Shown here piece after piece: positions 35,601-45,164 of a stretch of DNA of 64,000 nucleotides. A model generated the notes under the pieces. The model was not told the DNA's origin and ran no database searches. It was given only the letters and a program-made list of their open reading frames with translations. How positions within the stretch are numbered: position 1 is the stretch's first letter; each line of letters starts with the position of its first letter. The DNA comes from Dendrocalamus latiflorus (lineage: Eukaryota > Streptophyta > Magnoliopsida > Poales > Poaceae): NCBI GenBank assembly GCA_017311315.1, contig CM029634.1, forward strand, positions 21,345,891-21,409,890, given 5' to 3'. A program made the position numbers and the translations under genes.

Positions 35601-38600
35601 GCACGCTACATGTTACACGCCTTGACACATCCCGGCCGCTAGAACAGTTTTAAATGGCCTAGATCAAGATTAGGCTGTTCATGTCGCGATAAGACTCAAT
35701 CCAAATGCCGATTTTCTCATTATCCTATTTTTTTAAGATCAGTTTCTCCTGTGATACGATTTCCCACATCCCAAAGGCTAATTTTAAACTTCAGTTGTCC
35801 AATCCCAGGATTGTGTTTTGTTTGGGACAAAAGATGAGTTAGACCTTGTTTATGTTGGCTTCTGTTTAGAGAAGTCAGAAGCTAATATGAATATCCAATT
35901 TTCTTAAACGGTTTCCGTCTTACTCCTGTCTTGCTCTACAGATAAGGTAGGTATTACGGATAAATCATACACTTACTCTTCTCACTCTTGTCTCGCGAAT
36001 GTATCTCTCTTCTATATCCTCTACCGCTTGTCCCTTCTAAAAACTATTTATTTCAATCACTACTATTTATTTTTAACTAAAAGTTAAGAACTATCGTCTG
36101 ACCGTAGCAAATAGGACTGCCCCTAAAGTTTGACTATCTAAGACAGTTGGACGCATCCCAAGCTTGTTTCCAAACAAAACAAGGAAACTAGGATCCTGAT
36201 TCCGAGACTAAAATCGTCTCTGTCTTTGACAGAAGAAAAACATAAAAGTTGCAAGGAGACGACGTATATATGCATGTAGATAGAAGATATATCTAGGCGC
36301 TTACCGAACCTCCAGCGCGCCTGGACGAGGGCGATCTCGGGGTTGTGCATGAGGAAGGGGATGGTGCGGCGGAGGAAGTCGGGGTCCGGCTGGAAGTCGG
36401 CGTCGAAGATGGCCACGTACTCGCAGCCGCGCACGTAGCCGTGCTTCATGCCCTCCCTGAGCGCGCCGGCCTTGTACCCCTTGCGGTCCTCCCGGATCTG
36501 GTACGTGATGTTCACTCCCTTGTGCGCCCACCGCTCGCACTCCATCCGGACTAGCTCCTACGGACATGCAACCGGATCGTGTGTTGTCGATAAGCAAACC
36601 ATCACATTTGGAAGTGTCTATACAATATCTGACTATTTTTAGAGATAAAATTTCAGAATATTAGATGGAGATCCAATGTTCCAGATCAATTTTTTTGAGA
36701 GAGGCTTGTATGGGTGGATCCGTTGGATAGAGATCCAATGCTCTAAATCATTTTTTTGTAGGAGGCTTATATGAGTGGATCTATGGATGAAGATCCAACG
36801 CCTCAGATTATTTTTTTTGGAGGGGGCTTGTATGGAGAGATGTGTTAGATTGAGATCTAACACTGCAAAATCTAACTAATTTTACGCTAAAAAATAATCG
36901 AATGTTCTATAGCACTTCTCATCACGTTTTGTATATTCAGAAACGGTTAGTCGGCTGTAAGATGCAGTTACTCTTTAGCTTCCCAACTGGCCGCAAATAA
37001 ACATTCCATCGTAACCAAAAACAAGTTGTAAATCTTGTTTTTGAAACTGGTATGCTGTCCATGTTACCTTAAACTTCTGGGGTGAATTAGTAGGTGCGTG
37101 TATCTTAGTATTGTTTATTAGCTCGGTAAATGTTGTTGTGCATATCTTGAGGCGTCTATTCGGGTCTCCAACCGCATGAAAACTTAATGGAGGAATCAAA
37201 TGGTTGTGCTTTTAAAAGAGGGAGAATTTTGTAACGATGTGACTCAACCAGAGGTCTTGTTTTGTACATCGGGGGTAAGATTCATCGCTCGTTGATTACC
37301 GACCCTAGCCCAAAAAAGAAATTGAACTAGACAAATGGCCTAGCCGGGCAGCCCAAACTGATGATACCGAGTTCAATGTTGATTTAGCCTAGCAGCTTGA
37401 CTGATTGTGGCTGATGTTTTTTAGCGTGATTTATAGTTTTTAACTGAAAATAAATAGTAATAATTAAAAGTAGTGTCTTTTAGAAAAAAATAAATAAATG
37501 GTGAGAAAAATAAAAAAGATGCATACGCGAGATAGGAGCCAAATGCCTAGTCCGAGTAGCCCAAATTGATGATACCAAGTTCAATGTTGGTCTAGCCTAG
37601 CAGGTTGGCACAGCAACTCGTTCATATTAGTGGTGACTGATGGTTGAAAATAAATAGTAATAATTGAGAAAAATAATTTTTAGAAGGAGCGGGGCGAGCG
37701 GTGGAAAAGTGAGGAAAAATATGTGTGCAAGACCGAAGCGAGAGGAGCAGTGTACGTGATATGTATATGATCTTCTATCTTATCTTCGAAACGAGAAAAA
37801 GTAAAAAAACCGCTTCAAAAAACCGAATACTCATATAACCTTCTGACTTCGGCAACAAACAGAAGCCAATATACCCCGGCGCTTCAGTACATGCCCAATT
37901 GCTGGAATTTATCTTCTTCAATGCGGGGATCCCGTACAGGAGTCCATCCGGTGGTAGTAGCAACATAAATAGTCATTTATAACGTGGCTCGCACGTCCCC
38001 CACACATGCTCGTAGGGAACGCGAGAGAATGGGGTCGCAGGGGAGGGGGCCCTTGCTCCCACCCATCCCGCCGCTAACTCTATTAGGGCCTGTTTGGAAC
38101 AGAGGAATTTCATAGAAATTTTGCAGAAATTTTACAGGAACAGTTCAATTCCCGCAGGAATCGGAAAAAATTCCCGCATTCCAAACAGGGCCTTAACCGA
38201 TAGGATTTCTCTGTAACAGCTTTGGCTCTCGTTGGTCCCGGGGGCCCGGGGCCAACTCTGATGACCGGTAAGATACAAAGTACAGAGTTACGTGGTACAG
38301 CAATATTTTTATATAGAGAAAAAAGTTCATGTTTCAGCCTTTGAGTCTGAATTTTTATCTGTATAAAAGTAGCTAAAATAAAAAAAAATGCTTCTAGTAA
38401 AAACCACAGCTATACCAGTTACCAATGTCCTAAGCAAGGCAAGATGGAGTAGAAGGAAACATTTGTGCGGTGATATAGGGCCTGTTCGGCTGGCCTCCAG
38501 CCGGCCGGCTTTTCGCAGCCGCTACAGTACCTAACTTTTAAACGGAGTATTTTCTCAAGACGGGGTCTACAAGTTAAACGTAGTACACGTTAAAAGCCCA

Positions 38601-39804
38601 ACATCTGTACCAACCAAAATTACAAGTGAGTATCGATCTCTCCGTAATCTGTACCGTAAACAGCCAAAATTCAAAAATTTCAGCCAAAAACCATAAGCCG
38701 CAGCCAAAAAGAACATGCCCATAGTGCGCTTGTGAAGCCTGGTCGGAGCCTAGCACAGCAGAATGCCCTGGTGTCATGGCTTTTTCTCTTTTTGAAACAA
38801 AAAAACAAAGGAGAAAGATAGCACGGTGTAGCTAGCTACGGACTTGCTACGTACGAAGTGCGTGTTGATACACATCGTCGCCGATTAGTAAACTCTTTTT
38901 TAGAGAGAGAGACACGCACACACCCCGACAAGTAAAACCTGACGCTACAAAATTAATTACTAGCCTAGCTAGTATACTACACGACAATGGCTCAGCTTAT
39001 TTTAATTTGAGCTTTAAGTTTTTAATTTATTTTTTATTTTTTGTAAATTTTTTTCTAACTTTTTAGCTCTTTTGAGTTTTTTTAACAGTTCTTATTCCCG
39101 TATTTGTTTGGTTGTCTGTGATGGGCTAATCTATTTTTTAAATTTTTAAATTTAGTTAGACTAAATGAGCTATCATTAGTTACAGTGTAATTTGAGACAA
39201 TTATAACATAATTTTAACTATAAAATTAATTTATTTCATTTTAACCGAGCGACTCCTATGTAACTGCACAGCGACCAAGATCGATCTTACCTTAATGACC
39301 GGGTCCGTAGAGTCGTCCAACACCTGCACCACCAGCCGATCCGACGGCCACGACAGCCCGCACACCGCGCCGATCGACAGCTGATACACCTACACGTATA
39401 CATGCCGCGCGCCACACAAAAAAATAAATAAAGCCACTCTAATTAAACGCTGCAAGAACCAAGAAGAGAGAGAGAGCATAAGGTTGAGTTTGAGCTTGAC
39501 AAGTGACAGTGGAATTAATGGAATGTACCTCCCGCTCGTTGAACATTGGGATCTGCACGAGGACGACGGGGAAGGCGCCGCTGCCGAGCTCCGGGTCGTC
39601 GTCGCCCACGGGGTCGCACCTGTAGCGGCGCTCCGGCCGGCGGCCCAGCAGCTTCACCCCGGCGATGACCACCGCCATGTACAGCCGCTCCATGAACAGC
39701 AGCACCGACATGCCGAGGCACACCGCGACCGCCACCCGGAGCAGCGGCACGATCACCGGCGCCCGCACCTGCGACCACGCCTCCGGCAGCGCCGCCGCAT
39801 CCAT
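29619..39804 (-). CDS. CSLA: Cellulose synthase-like A, beta-mannan synthase (copy 1)
   Basis: Nine exons on the minus strand: 39529-39804, 39291-39389, 36305-36557, 31007-31117, 30750-30886, 30461-30574, 30170-30369, 29862-30056, 29619-29781. All introns are GT-AG and the joined frame is open for 515 codons plus TAA, a usual CSLA length. GT2-family processive transferase that makes the beta-1,4-mannan or glucomannan backbone from GDP-mannose/GDP-glucose at the Golgi membrane. Features: N-terminal membrane segment ~17-52; UDP/GDP-binding DD at 117-118 (QVLDDSTD); DxD at 177-179 (FDADFQPD); TVED at 268-271, the catalytic Asp; QQHRW at 307-311, the QxxRW box; C-terminal membrane helices about 341-369, 381-394, 400-412, 468-512. 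Start: the ATG at 39804 (MDAAALPEAW) gives the standard family N-terminus; an in-frame ATG at 39852 would add 16 residues. Introns 2 (2.7 kb) and 3 (5.2 kb) hold repeats. Exons 1-3 are very GC-rich, 4-9 are not. Intact; likely functional. Which CSLA subgroup is not settled. Confidence 0.93.
31118..32990 (-). other. CSLA copy 1 intron 3, part outside the LTR element
   Basis: The first few hundred bases of this intron (31118-31640) resemble the start of intron 3 of copy 2 (CAAACACATCATCA; GCTTGGGCAGTGACCA versus GCTTGGGCGGTGACCA). These shared blocks predate the tandem duplication. The rest is non-coding without recognised content. Confidence 0.55.
33135..33231 (+). repeat. 12-bp minisatellite inside the LTR (copy in LTR1)
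   Basis: About eight units of GAAGCCRTGGTC in tandem, with point changes. The same block occurs in LTR2 at about 34591-34707. It creates an artificial repetitive ORF (VEAVVE-like). Confidence 0.85.
34591..34707 (+). repeat. 12-bp minisatellite inside the LTR (copy in LTR2)
   Basis: GAAACCGTGGTC-type 12-bp units, more diverged and longer by about two units than in LTR1, so unit number changed after insertion. Confidence 0.8.
35285..35860. other. CSLA copy 1 intron 3, non-coding
   Basis: Contains short GC-rich stretches (35290-35540) but no conserved frame. Confidence 0.4.
35863..36120. mobile_element. MITE-like repeat, family B (copy 1)
   Basis: CTTGTTTATGTTGGCTTCTG...CTTCTAAAAACTATTTATTTC...TACTATTTATTTTTAACTAAAAG. 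It shares its layout with 40478-40800 and, inverted, with 37622-37945 and 61187-61432. Non-coding. Confidence 0.5.
36662..36870 (+). repeat. Tandem repeat, ~61 bp x 3.4, in CSLA intron 2
   Basis: GGAGATCCAATGTTCCAGAT, AGAGATCCAATGCTCTAAAT, GAAGATCCAACGCCTCAGAT and TGAGATCTAACACTGC recur about every 61 bp, each followed by a T-tract and GGAGGCTTGTATG. Confidence 0.85.
37405..37530. mobile_element. MITE-like repeat, family B (partial copy 2)
   Basis: TAACTGAAAATAAATAGTAATAATTAAAAG then GTGTCTTTTAGAAAAAAATA matches the start of 37622-37945 and 61187-61432. Truncated. Confidence 0.45.
37622..37945. mobile_element. MITE-like repeat, family B (copy 3)
   Basis: GGTTGAAAATAAATAGTAAT...TTTTTAGAAGGAGCGGG...CTTCTATCTTATCTTCGAAAC...AAAAAACCGCTTCAAAA. 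It matches 61187-61432 along most of its length. Confidence 0.55.
38086..38192. mobile_element. Tourist-like MITE (107 bp) with TTA TSD
   Basis: GGGCCTGTTTGGAACAGAGG at the left and CATTCCAAACAGGGCC at the right form inverted ends, flanked by TTA on both sides (38083-38085 and 38193-38195). Ends and TSD fit the PIF/Harbinger-derived Tourist group. It lies in intron 2 of CSLA copy 1. Confidence 0.82.
38478..38720. mobile_element. MITE, family A (243 bp) with inverted ends
   Basis: GGGCCTGTTCGGCTGGCC at the left and CAGCCAAAAAGAACATGCCC at the right, with ATA on both sides (38475-38477 and 38721-38723). Non-coding. A 3-bp duplication suggests a PIF/Harbinger relative. In intron 2 of CSLA copy 1. 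Confidence 0.7.
38985..39250 (+). mobile_element. MITE-like repeat, family C (copy 3)
   Basis: GGCTCAGCTTATTTTAATTTG...GTTCTTATTCCCGTATTTG...GATGGGCTAATCTATTTTTT aligns by eye with 22976-23214, but is more diverged. It ends about 40 bases from the donor of CSLA exon 2. Confidence 0.5.
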
Positions 39805-39921
39805 CGAATCGATTCCCGGCCGGATGAGGCAATGCGCAATGCGGCGAGGCAATGCTGGGAGCTAGCTAGCTAGCTTTGGCCCTTGGGGGTGGAGTGAGTC
39901 GGTGTGAGAGTGCGTGCGGGG

Positions 39922-39930
39922 TTATAAACG
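39922..39930 (-). promoter_or_regulatory. TATA-like motif upstream of CSLA copy 1
   Basis: On the minus strand the sequence reads CGTTTATAACCCC, about 118-126 bases upstream of the ATG at 39804. Position suits a TATA box; no other support. Confidence 0.35.
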
Positions 39931-41014
39931 GAGGCGAGGCACATGTAGGGTTTTGGATGCACTATGCAATTAATCTCCGGTTAAAAAGTAAACTATCCAT
40001 CCCTCTCAAAGCTGGATTAATCCCAATGGATGCGTCAAGTACAGTAAAAAAAGAAAGGAATTATTGGTGTAGGATGCCATGGTAAGATACATGGAGGGAT
40101 TGGCAGTGCAAAGCGTGGTATATGAGCCCATCAATGTCGGGTGGGGCGAATGGGGCCGGCGAGAGGTGTCGGTGGTGCTGGTGGGGGTGTGAGAAGCACG
40201 GAGACTGTGGTTATGGGTCAGTTATGGTGGGGCTTTTTTTTGGAGAGGTTGAGTTGTTACCAGCGATCTGGGGTGGTTTTGTTTGTGGGGGATTGGCCGT
40301 TTTCTGGGACTGACTTTAGCCAAAAGAAGCACAAAAGCAAAGGGAAAAGAAGAAAATAGATGAGTCAAAGTTCCTAGATACGCAGGCTTGTTTTATGTGT
40401 TACCAACGTAGACGAGTCAAAATTTTTAGATAGGCACGCTTGTTTATGTGTTGTCAACATGGACGGGTCTAAATCATAGGTCATGTTTGTATTCGTTTTT
40501 GTTTCGGACTTCTGTTTAAAAAACCAAAAGTCAATATAAATACATATCTTCTCGAACTTGTTTCTTCACTTCTCTCACTACTATCTCGCTCCGGAGATAA
40601 TCTAAGGGGTCACGGGTGCATCATTCATATCATTCCTCTCGCTCCCGTCATACGTATACATCCCTCTTTTACTTTTTACACTGCTCGTTCTCTCTTTCTA
40701 AAAGCCACTTTTTAAACCATTATTATTTATTTTCAATTAAAAACTATAAGTTATAACTACAAACTATTAGAAAAAAAAACCAATACGAACGTCCATAACC
40801 TTCGTTTGCACCCTGATATGCTTAGGGGAATTTTAAACCACAGTCCCTAAACGTGTGAGGTAATACCACTTAGTCATTCACATGCAAATTCAGTTCCTAG
40901 CCCTAAACAAGTGTCCATTTGTGCATTTGCTCATTTCTTTTTCATGAATCTACTGGTGTGGCAGTATACAATCAGCAAGAGGATGATGCAGTTGCAGCAC
41001 AGGGTAGTGACATG
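39931..41014. other. 5' flank of CSLA copy 1
   Basis: Promoter-side sequence, then a family B MITE-like block (40478-40800) and the start of an unrecognised repeat disrupted by the solo LTR at 41020. No gene seen. Confidence 0.4.
40478..40800. mobile_element. MITE-like repeat, family B (copy 4)
   Basis: GTTTGTATTCGTTTTTGTTTC...TCTTTCTAAAAGCCACTTTTT...ATTATTTATTTTCAATTAAAAAC. It matches 35863-36120 in block order and is about 700 bp upstream of CSLA copy 1. Confidence 0.5.
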
Positions 41015-41019
41015 GGCAA

Positions 41020-44000
41020 TGAAAAACCCCAAACTTTCAAACCAAATTTTTCCTTGTTTTTGCTGAATTTTTGAGTGATTTTCGGAAACTTTCCCTTTTT
41101 GGAAAGTCACCCGGTTTCCACTTTCCTTTTTGGGCCGGACGCCTCCTCCTTTCTTTGGCGCCCCGCCCATTTCCGCCTCTTTCCCTCCCTGGCGCTCGCG
41201 CCCTCTCCCCGTTGGCGCCGCTCTCCTTTCCGCCTTCCCCTCTCCCCCTGCGCCCGCTCCTTCCCTTCTTCCGCTGGCGCCTCCCTCGCTCCCCGCTTTC
41301 CCCTTGCGCGTGCGTGCGCGCTGGCGCCCGCGGCCGCACCGCCTCTGCGCCCTCGCCGCCCACTATTTTCCCCGCGCCCGCGCCATCCCGATCCGAGGCC
41401 GGCAGAGCTCGCACGCCACACGTCGCAACCCTTCTGCCCCGACCCCACCTGCCAGTCTCCGCGCCTCCCCTCTTCCGCGCGCGGACGCCATCGCCCATGT
41501 TCGCCGCTCACCTGCTCCCCTCTTCTGTCCCCTCGCCATTACTCCTGTGCAGAGCTCCGGTCACCGCTCCATCCCGCGGATAGGGGTGGATATCGAGCCA
41601 ACTCCACGTCTTATCGAGCTTTTTCTAAAAATGATATAATTTGATTTAATATCATTTTACATATAATTTAAAAGTATTTTTAGAAACGAGCTAACGAGCC
41701 GAGCCGAGCTTTAGCAAAATTCAAATTCATTTGAAATCAACTCATTTTAATGTTTAACCAATTAACAAGTATAATTGAAGCAATTTTGAACCGAGCCAAC
41801 GAGCCCCACTAACGAGCTTTTTTTCCAGCCCGCGGAGGAGACACCCCCAACTGCCCCCGTCACTCCGGTTGACTCCAGCGTCCTCGCCCGTTGCCTTCTC
41901 CCCGAAGGATCCTCCCACCTCCGCCCGGGTATAAAACCCCAACTTCTTCTCCCGCACGCTCCTTTGCTTCCCCAGCTCCTTCACTGGCCCCAACCGCTTC
42001 GCACCACTCGCAGGTTCCCCCTTGTGCAGCCGATTGGGGTTTCATCGCCCCCTTCGCCGTCGCCGTTCATCCCTGCGCCGGCGACCCCGTAACCCGAATT
42101 CCCCTCATCCTCCCTCCATTTCTCAATTGCTTCCGCCCAGAGCATCTGCACCCTCCCCTAAACTCCTTGCCATTCTCCTCTGGCCAGGTGAATCACCGAG
42201 GGATCCCAGCGTCGAAGCTCCCTCCCCGGCCGTTGCACCTCACCGTGGCCAGCTCTCCCAAGGACTTCCCCGCCGATTCCGCCACTGCGTTTGTGAGCCC
42301 CAAGGTCCCTTGTCCGTGAAATTGCAACCCATTTGCATGGAACGTCACCGGAGAGCTCTCACGCTGCCGCGAACCCGAAACCACCCCCTTCTGCCTCCAA
42401 CCTTCACCACTGATCCCCTTGCCTCCCAAACTCCAAAAATGAGCTCCCTGTGTTGAGGTGCACCCGGTGGAACCCTCCCCGGCCACCGGGGGCCTTTGCC
42501 GTCGCCGGAGTGTAGCCGCTCCGTCGCTCTGCCTCTCTGTCGCGAGCTCTCGGCGAGAGGAATACGAAGGGGAGACATGGCTCTATCCCCTCCGTCCGTG
42601 CCTCCCGTTGCCGTATAAAACAGGCCGTCAGATGAAGCCCCCTCCGCAATCGTTCGATCCTCATAAACACCACCCCTCGCTTCCGTCCGATCGAGACGTA
42701 CCGCTTCGCCCGCCTTCCTTATGTCTCAGTCGTCCGATCCCTCCCCTCCGCCTTGATCTGAGCCGCCCGCACTCTCCGCATCCCCGCCGTCCGCCAGCAC
42801 CACGCGTCGGCCATCCGAGCGAGGTAGGCGCGCGCAAGCGTGGGCCGAAGCCCCGGCCTGCCCCGCCTCTCCGCGCGAGCGCGCGCGCTGTGGGCCGCGT
42901 GGGGCCACGCGGGCCGTCGGCCGCGCGGGAGATTTTCCCTGTTGGGCTGCGCTGTAGCCCGAAGGCCGGCCCAACACTGTGCAAACCGATTTTTCCCGAT
43001 TTATTAATTTCCAGAAATCCGAAAAATCCAAATAAATCCTAGAAAATCACAGAAAATCCCAAAAATTCGTAAATTTCACCACTTTGCTCCAAATAATATC
43101 CTGGACCCATTTTTGACCTCCACTTCCACAAATTCATCCCAGATAAATTTCAAAAATTCCAATTTGAGGATGTATGCATTTTACTCCTTTTTAATTAGTT
43201 TGTTTTTCCTCGCTTGATTAGTCTCAAGCTGGACTTATTTATTTTTGTGTGTTTGCGCTAGTTTCGGAGATCCCGGAAGTTCAAGTGCAGTCGCAGGATC
43301 CAGGAGTTTCTACGTTCATGCTAGCCGAGTTCGTCCAAATTGACGGCAAGTCCCAAATCCTTTGATCATGTTGTATCCTATGCCATTTAATTATGTTATT
43401 ATGCTATTTGCATTAAGCTAGTTCTGAAATGTTAGTTCAAAGTAAAATAAAATGTTTAGAATGACATGATATGTAGTTAAACCTACCACCGACAAATGCC
43501 ATATTAAACTCGTAGCCATGCCTTTGTAACCCTAGAATTAATTATCTGTTAATCTAGATAACTGTAGGTTATTATTATCGTGCAAAGTCTTTACACTAAT
43601 AAGGTTGTGGCTGTGGGCCAATAGGATTTTGGAAAACCCGACTCTAAGGTAGGGTGGTATGGGACACCGTATCTTAGAGCGGAGAGTGCCGACGTGCACA
43701 AGGTAGGGTAAAGGTTGGGGAAGAGCCGCGAGACGGTCTCCGCCCATCTTTTACCCTAAGATTGAAGTTAGGGTAAGAGTGTTGTGGGAAACCGCGAGAT
43801 GGTCTACGCCCACCGCTTACCCTAGGTTGGGTCGCGGGCCTGGCGAGGTTGCGGACCATGTGAAAATATAAGGACTAAACCCTTACGCTGAGCAAATGTC
43901 ATAGTGATCGCTCAACCACAGGAGTTGACTTGTCAATACTGGTCTAGTAGCTGCTCAACTCGATTGAAACTCTACAGGTGTGGCGGAGGAGGAGGATAAG

Positions 44001-44857
44001 AAGTGAAGTTAGGCAAGCCGTGCTGCGAATGCCTAACAACGGTAGAGTTCACTCGAAGCGGACGTTTGTATTATTATTATTATTTATTTGTGCCAGACCC
44101 GAGTGGATTCTACCGGGTAGAGCCTATATAAACAGTTGAGCAGTGAAACGACCTGGCTTTCTTAACTCTGTCGCGGGAGTTAAGGGATCGTGTGGGTAAA
44201 GCTGAGCAAACTCTGCAGAGTCAAATAAATGGTATTCGAATACGCCGTGCTCCCGGTTAATGGAGCTGTGTCACTTGGGTGATTCCAGCAGCGAAGCTTA
44301 AGTAGTTTTGTACATGCTTTAACTTGAGTAGTTGGTTAATTAAATCTTCATGAAAACCCCTGAGATCTTAAGGAGTAGTTTTGGGTCTGTTTTATCAAAA
44401 TATTTGCAAATAAAACTGCATCCACTCAAAGTTAATAAACCAAATATACTCCCTTCCTTTGTTAATCCATGCATGTAGTAAGTTAGAGTCCCCTTTGGGG
44501 CTTGCTGAGCCGGTTGTTTGGCTCACGGCTTGCTTAATCCCCTCTTTAGAGGATCAAGACGAAGGAGAAGGTTTCCCCGTCGAGGACACCCCTGAGGATC
44601 GCTTCTTCGACGAGGACCCGTGACTTTAGGTCTTGGCCGCGCTTAAGCGGATCTTGGAGCTTTTGTGATATAATTATGCTTTGGGCTTGCACGCCCCGCT
44701 GTGGAAAAATAGATGTTAATCCATATGTAAAATATATGCTGGACTTTTATTGTAAGCATGCAATGGTATACTCTTGCGCGACACTCCATAACTGTTCATA
44801 TGTGAATAGTTACGGGGTGCCGTGTCCTCCGGCACCCCTGGAATCGGGGGCGTTACA
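41020..44857 (+). mobile_element. Solo LTR (gypsy-like, 3.8 kb) with 5-bp TSD
   Basis: Starts TGAAAAACCCC and ends GGCGTTACA, with GGCAA on both sides (41015-41019 and 44858-44862), a perfect 5-bp duplication. Composition matches large grass gypsy LTRs: a GC- and CT-rich first half, then an AT-rich U3/R-like part and CGAGTTCGTCCAAATTGACGG-type sequence. There is no gag-pol and no second LTR, so this is a recombined solo LTR. Long GC-rich ORFs inside (such as 41075-41644) are spurious. A 248-bp hAT element sits within. The element orientation (+) is inferred from similarity to known LTR layout. Confidence 0.85.
41581..41828. mobile_element. Small non-autonomous hAT element nested in the solo LTR
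   Basis: CCCGCGGA occurs at 41573-41580 and 41829-41836, a perfect 8-bp TSD. The 248-bp body starts TAGGGGTGGATATCGAGCC and ends CGAGCTTTTTTTCCAG, with AGCCGAGCC/GAGCTAACGAG repeats typical of a widespread hAT MITE group. It inserted after the LTR. Confidence 0.85.
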
Positions 44858-44862
44858 GGCAA

Positions 44863-45159
44863 AAGGGCACATGAGAAATTCTAGAGGGGTTGAACCCAGC
44901 GGAAAACGGGCAGAGGAGTAGCGGGCTGCAACGACCCAAGGGACACCAGTGTACAGGAGAAAAGGCAGCAATTAGGGGCTAACAAGTGCAAGTTTAGGAA
45001 CACGAGAAGTAAGTGATTTAGCCTTACATGTTTAGACAATTAGACTGCAGAAATTAAAATTTGCAAGTTGAGAGAATCAAATGGTACAACCTTGCAAGCT
45101 GAGAGAATTAACCTTACAAGTTGGATTCAAGAGAGAGCTACATTGCGAATTTCTCGACC
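44863..45159. other. Short spacer between the two LTRs
   Basis: Continuous in the ancestral state with 40801-41019. No gene; unrecognised. Confidence 0.35.
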
Positions 45160-45164
45160 CATGC

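Noticed and set aside
39805..39852. Upstream in-frame ATG for CSLA copy 1 at 39852
   Set aside because: It would add 16 residues not seen in copy 2; the ATG at 39804 gives the usual CSLA start and equal exon lengths.
41037..43042. Several 140-190-codon ORFs on both strands
   Set aside because: They lie in the CT/GC-rich half of the solo LTR; amino acid content is low-complexity and frames overlap.
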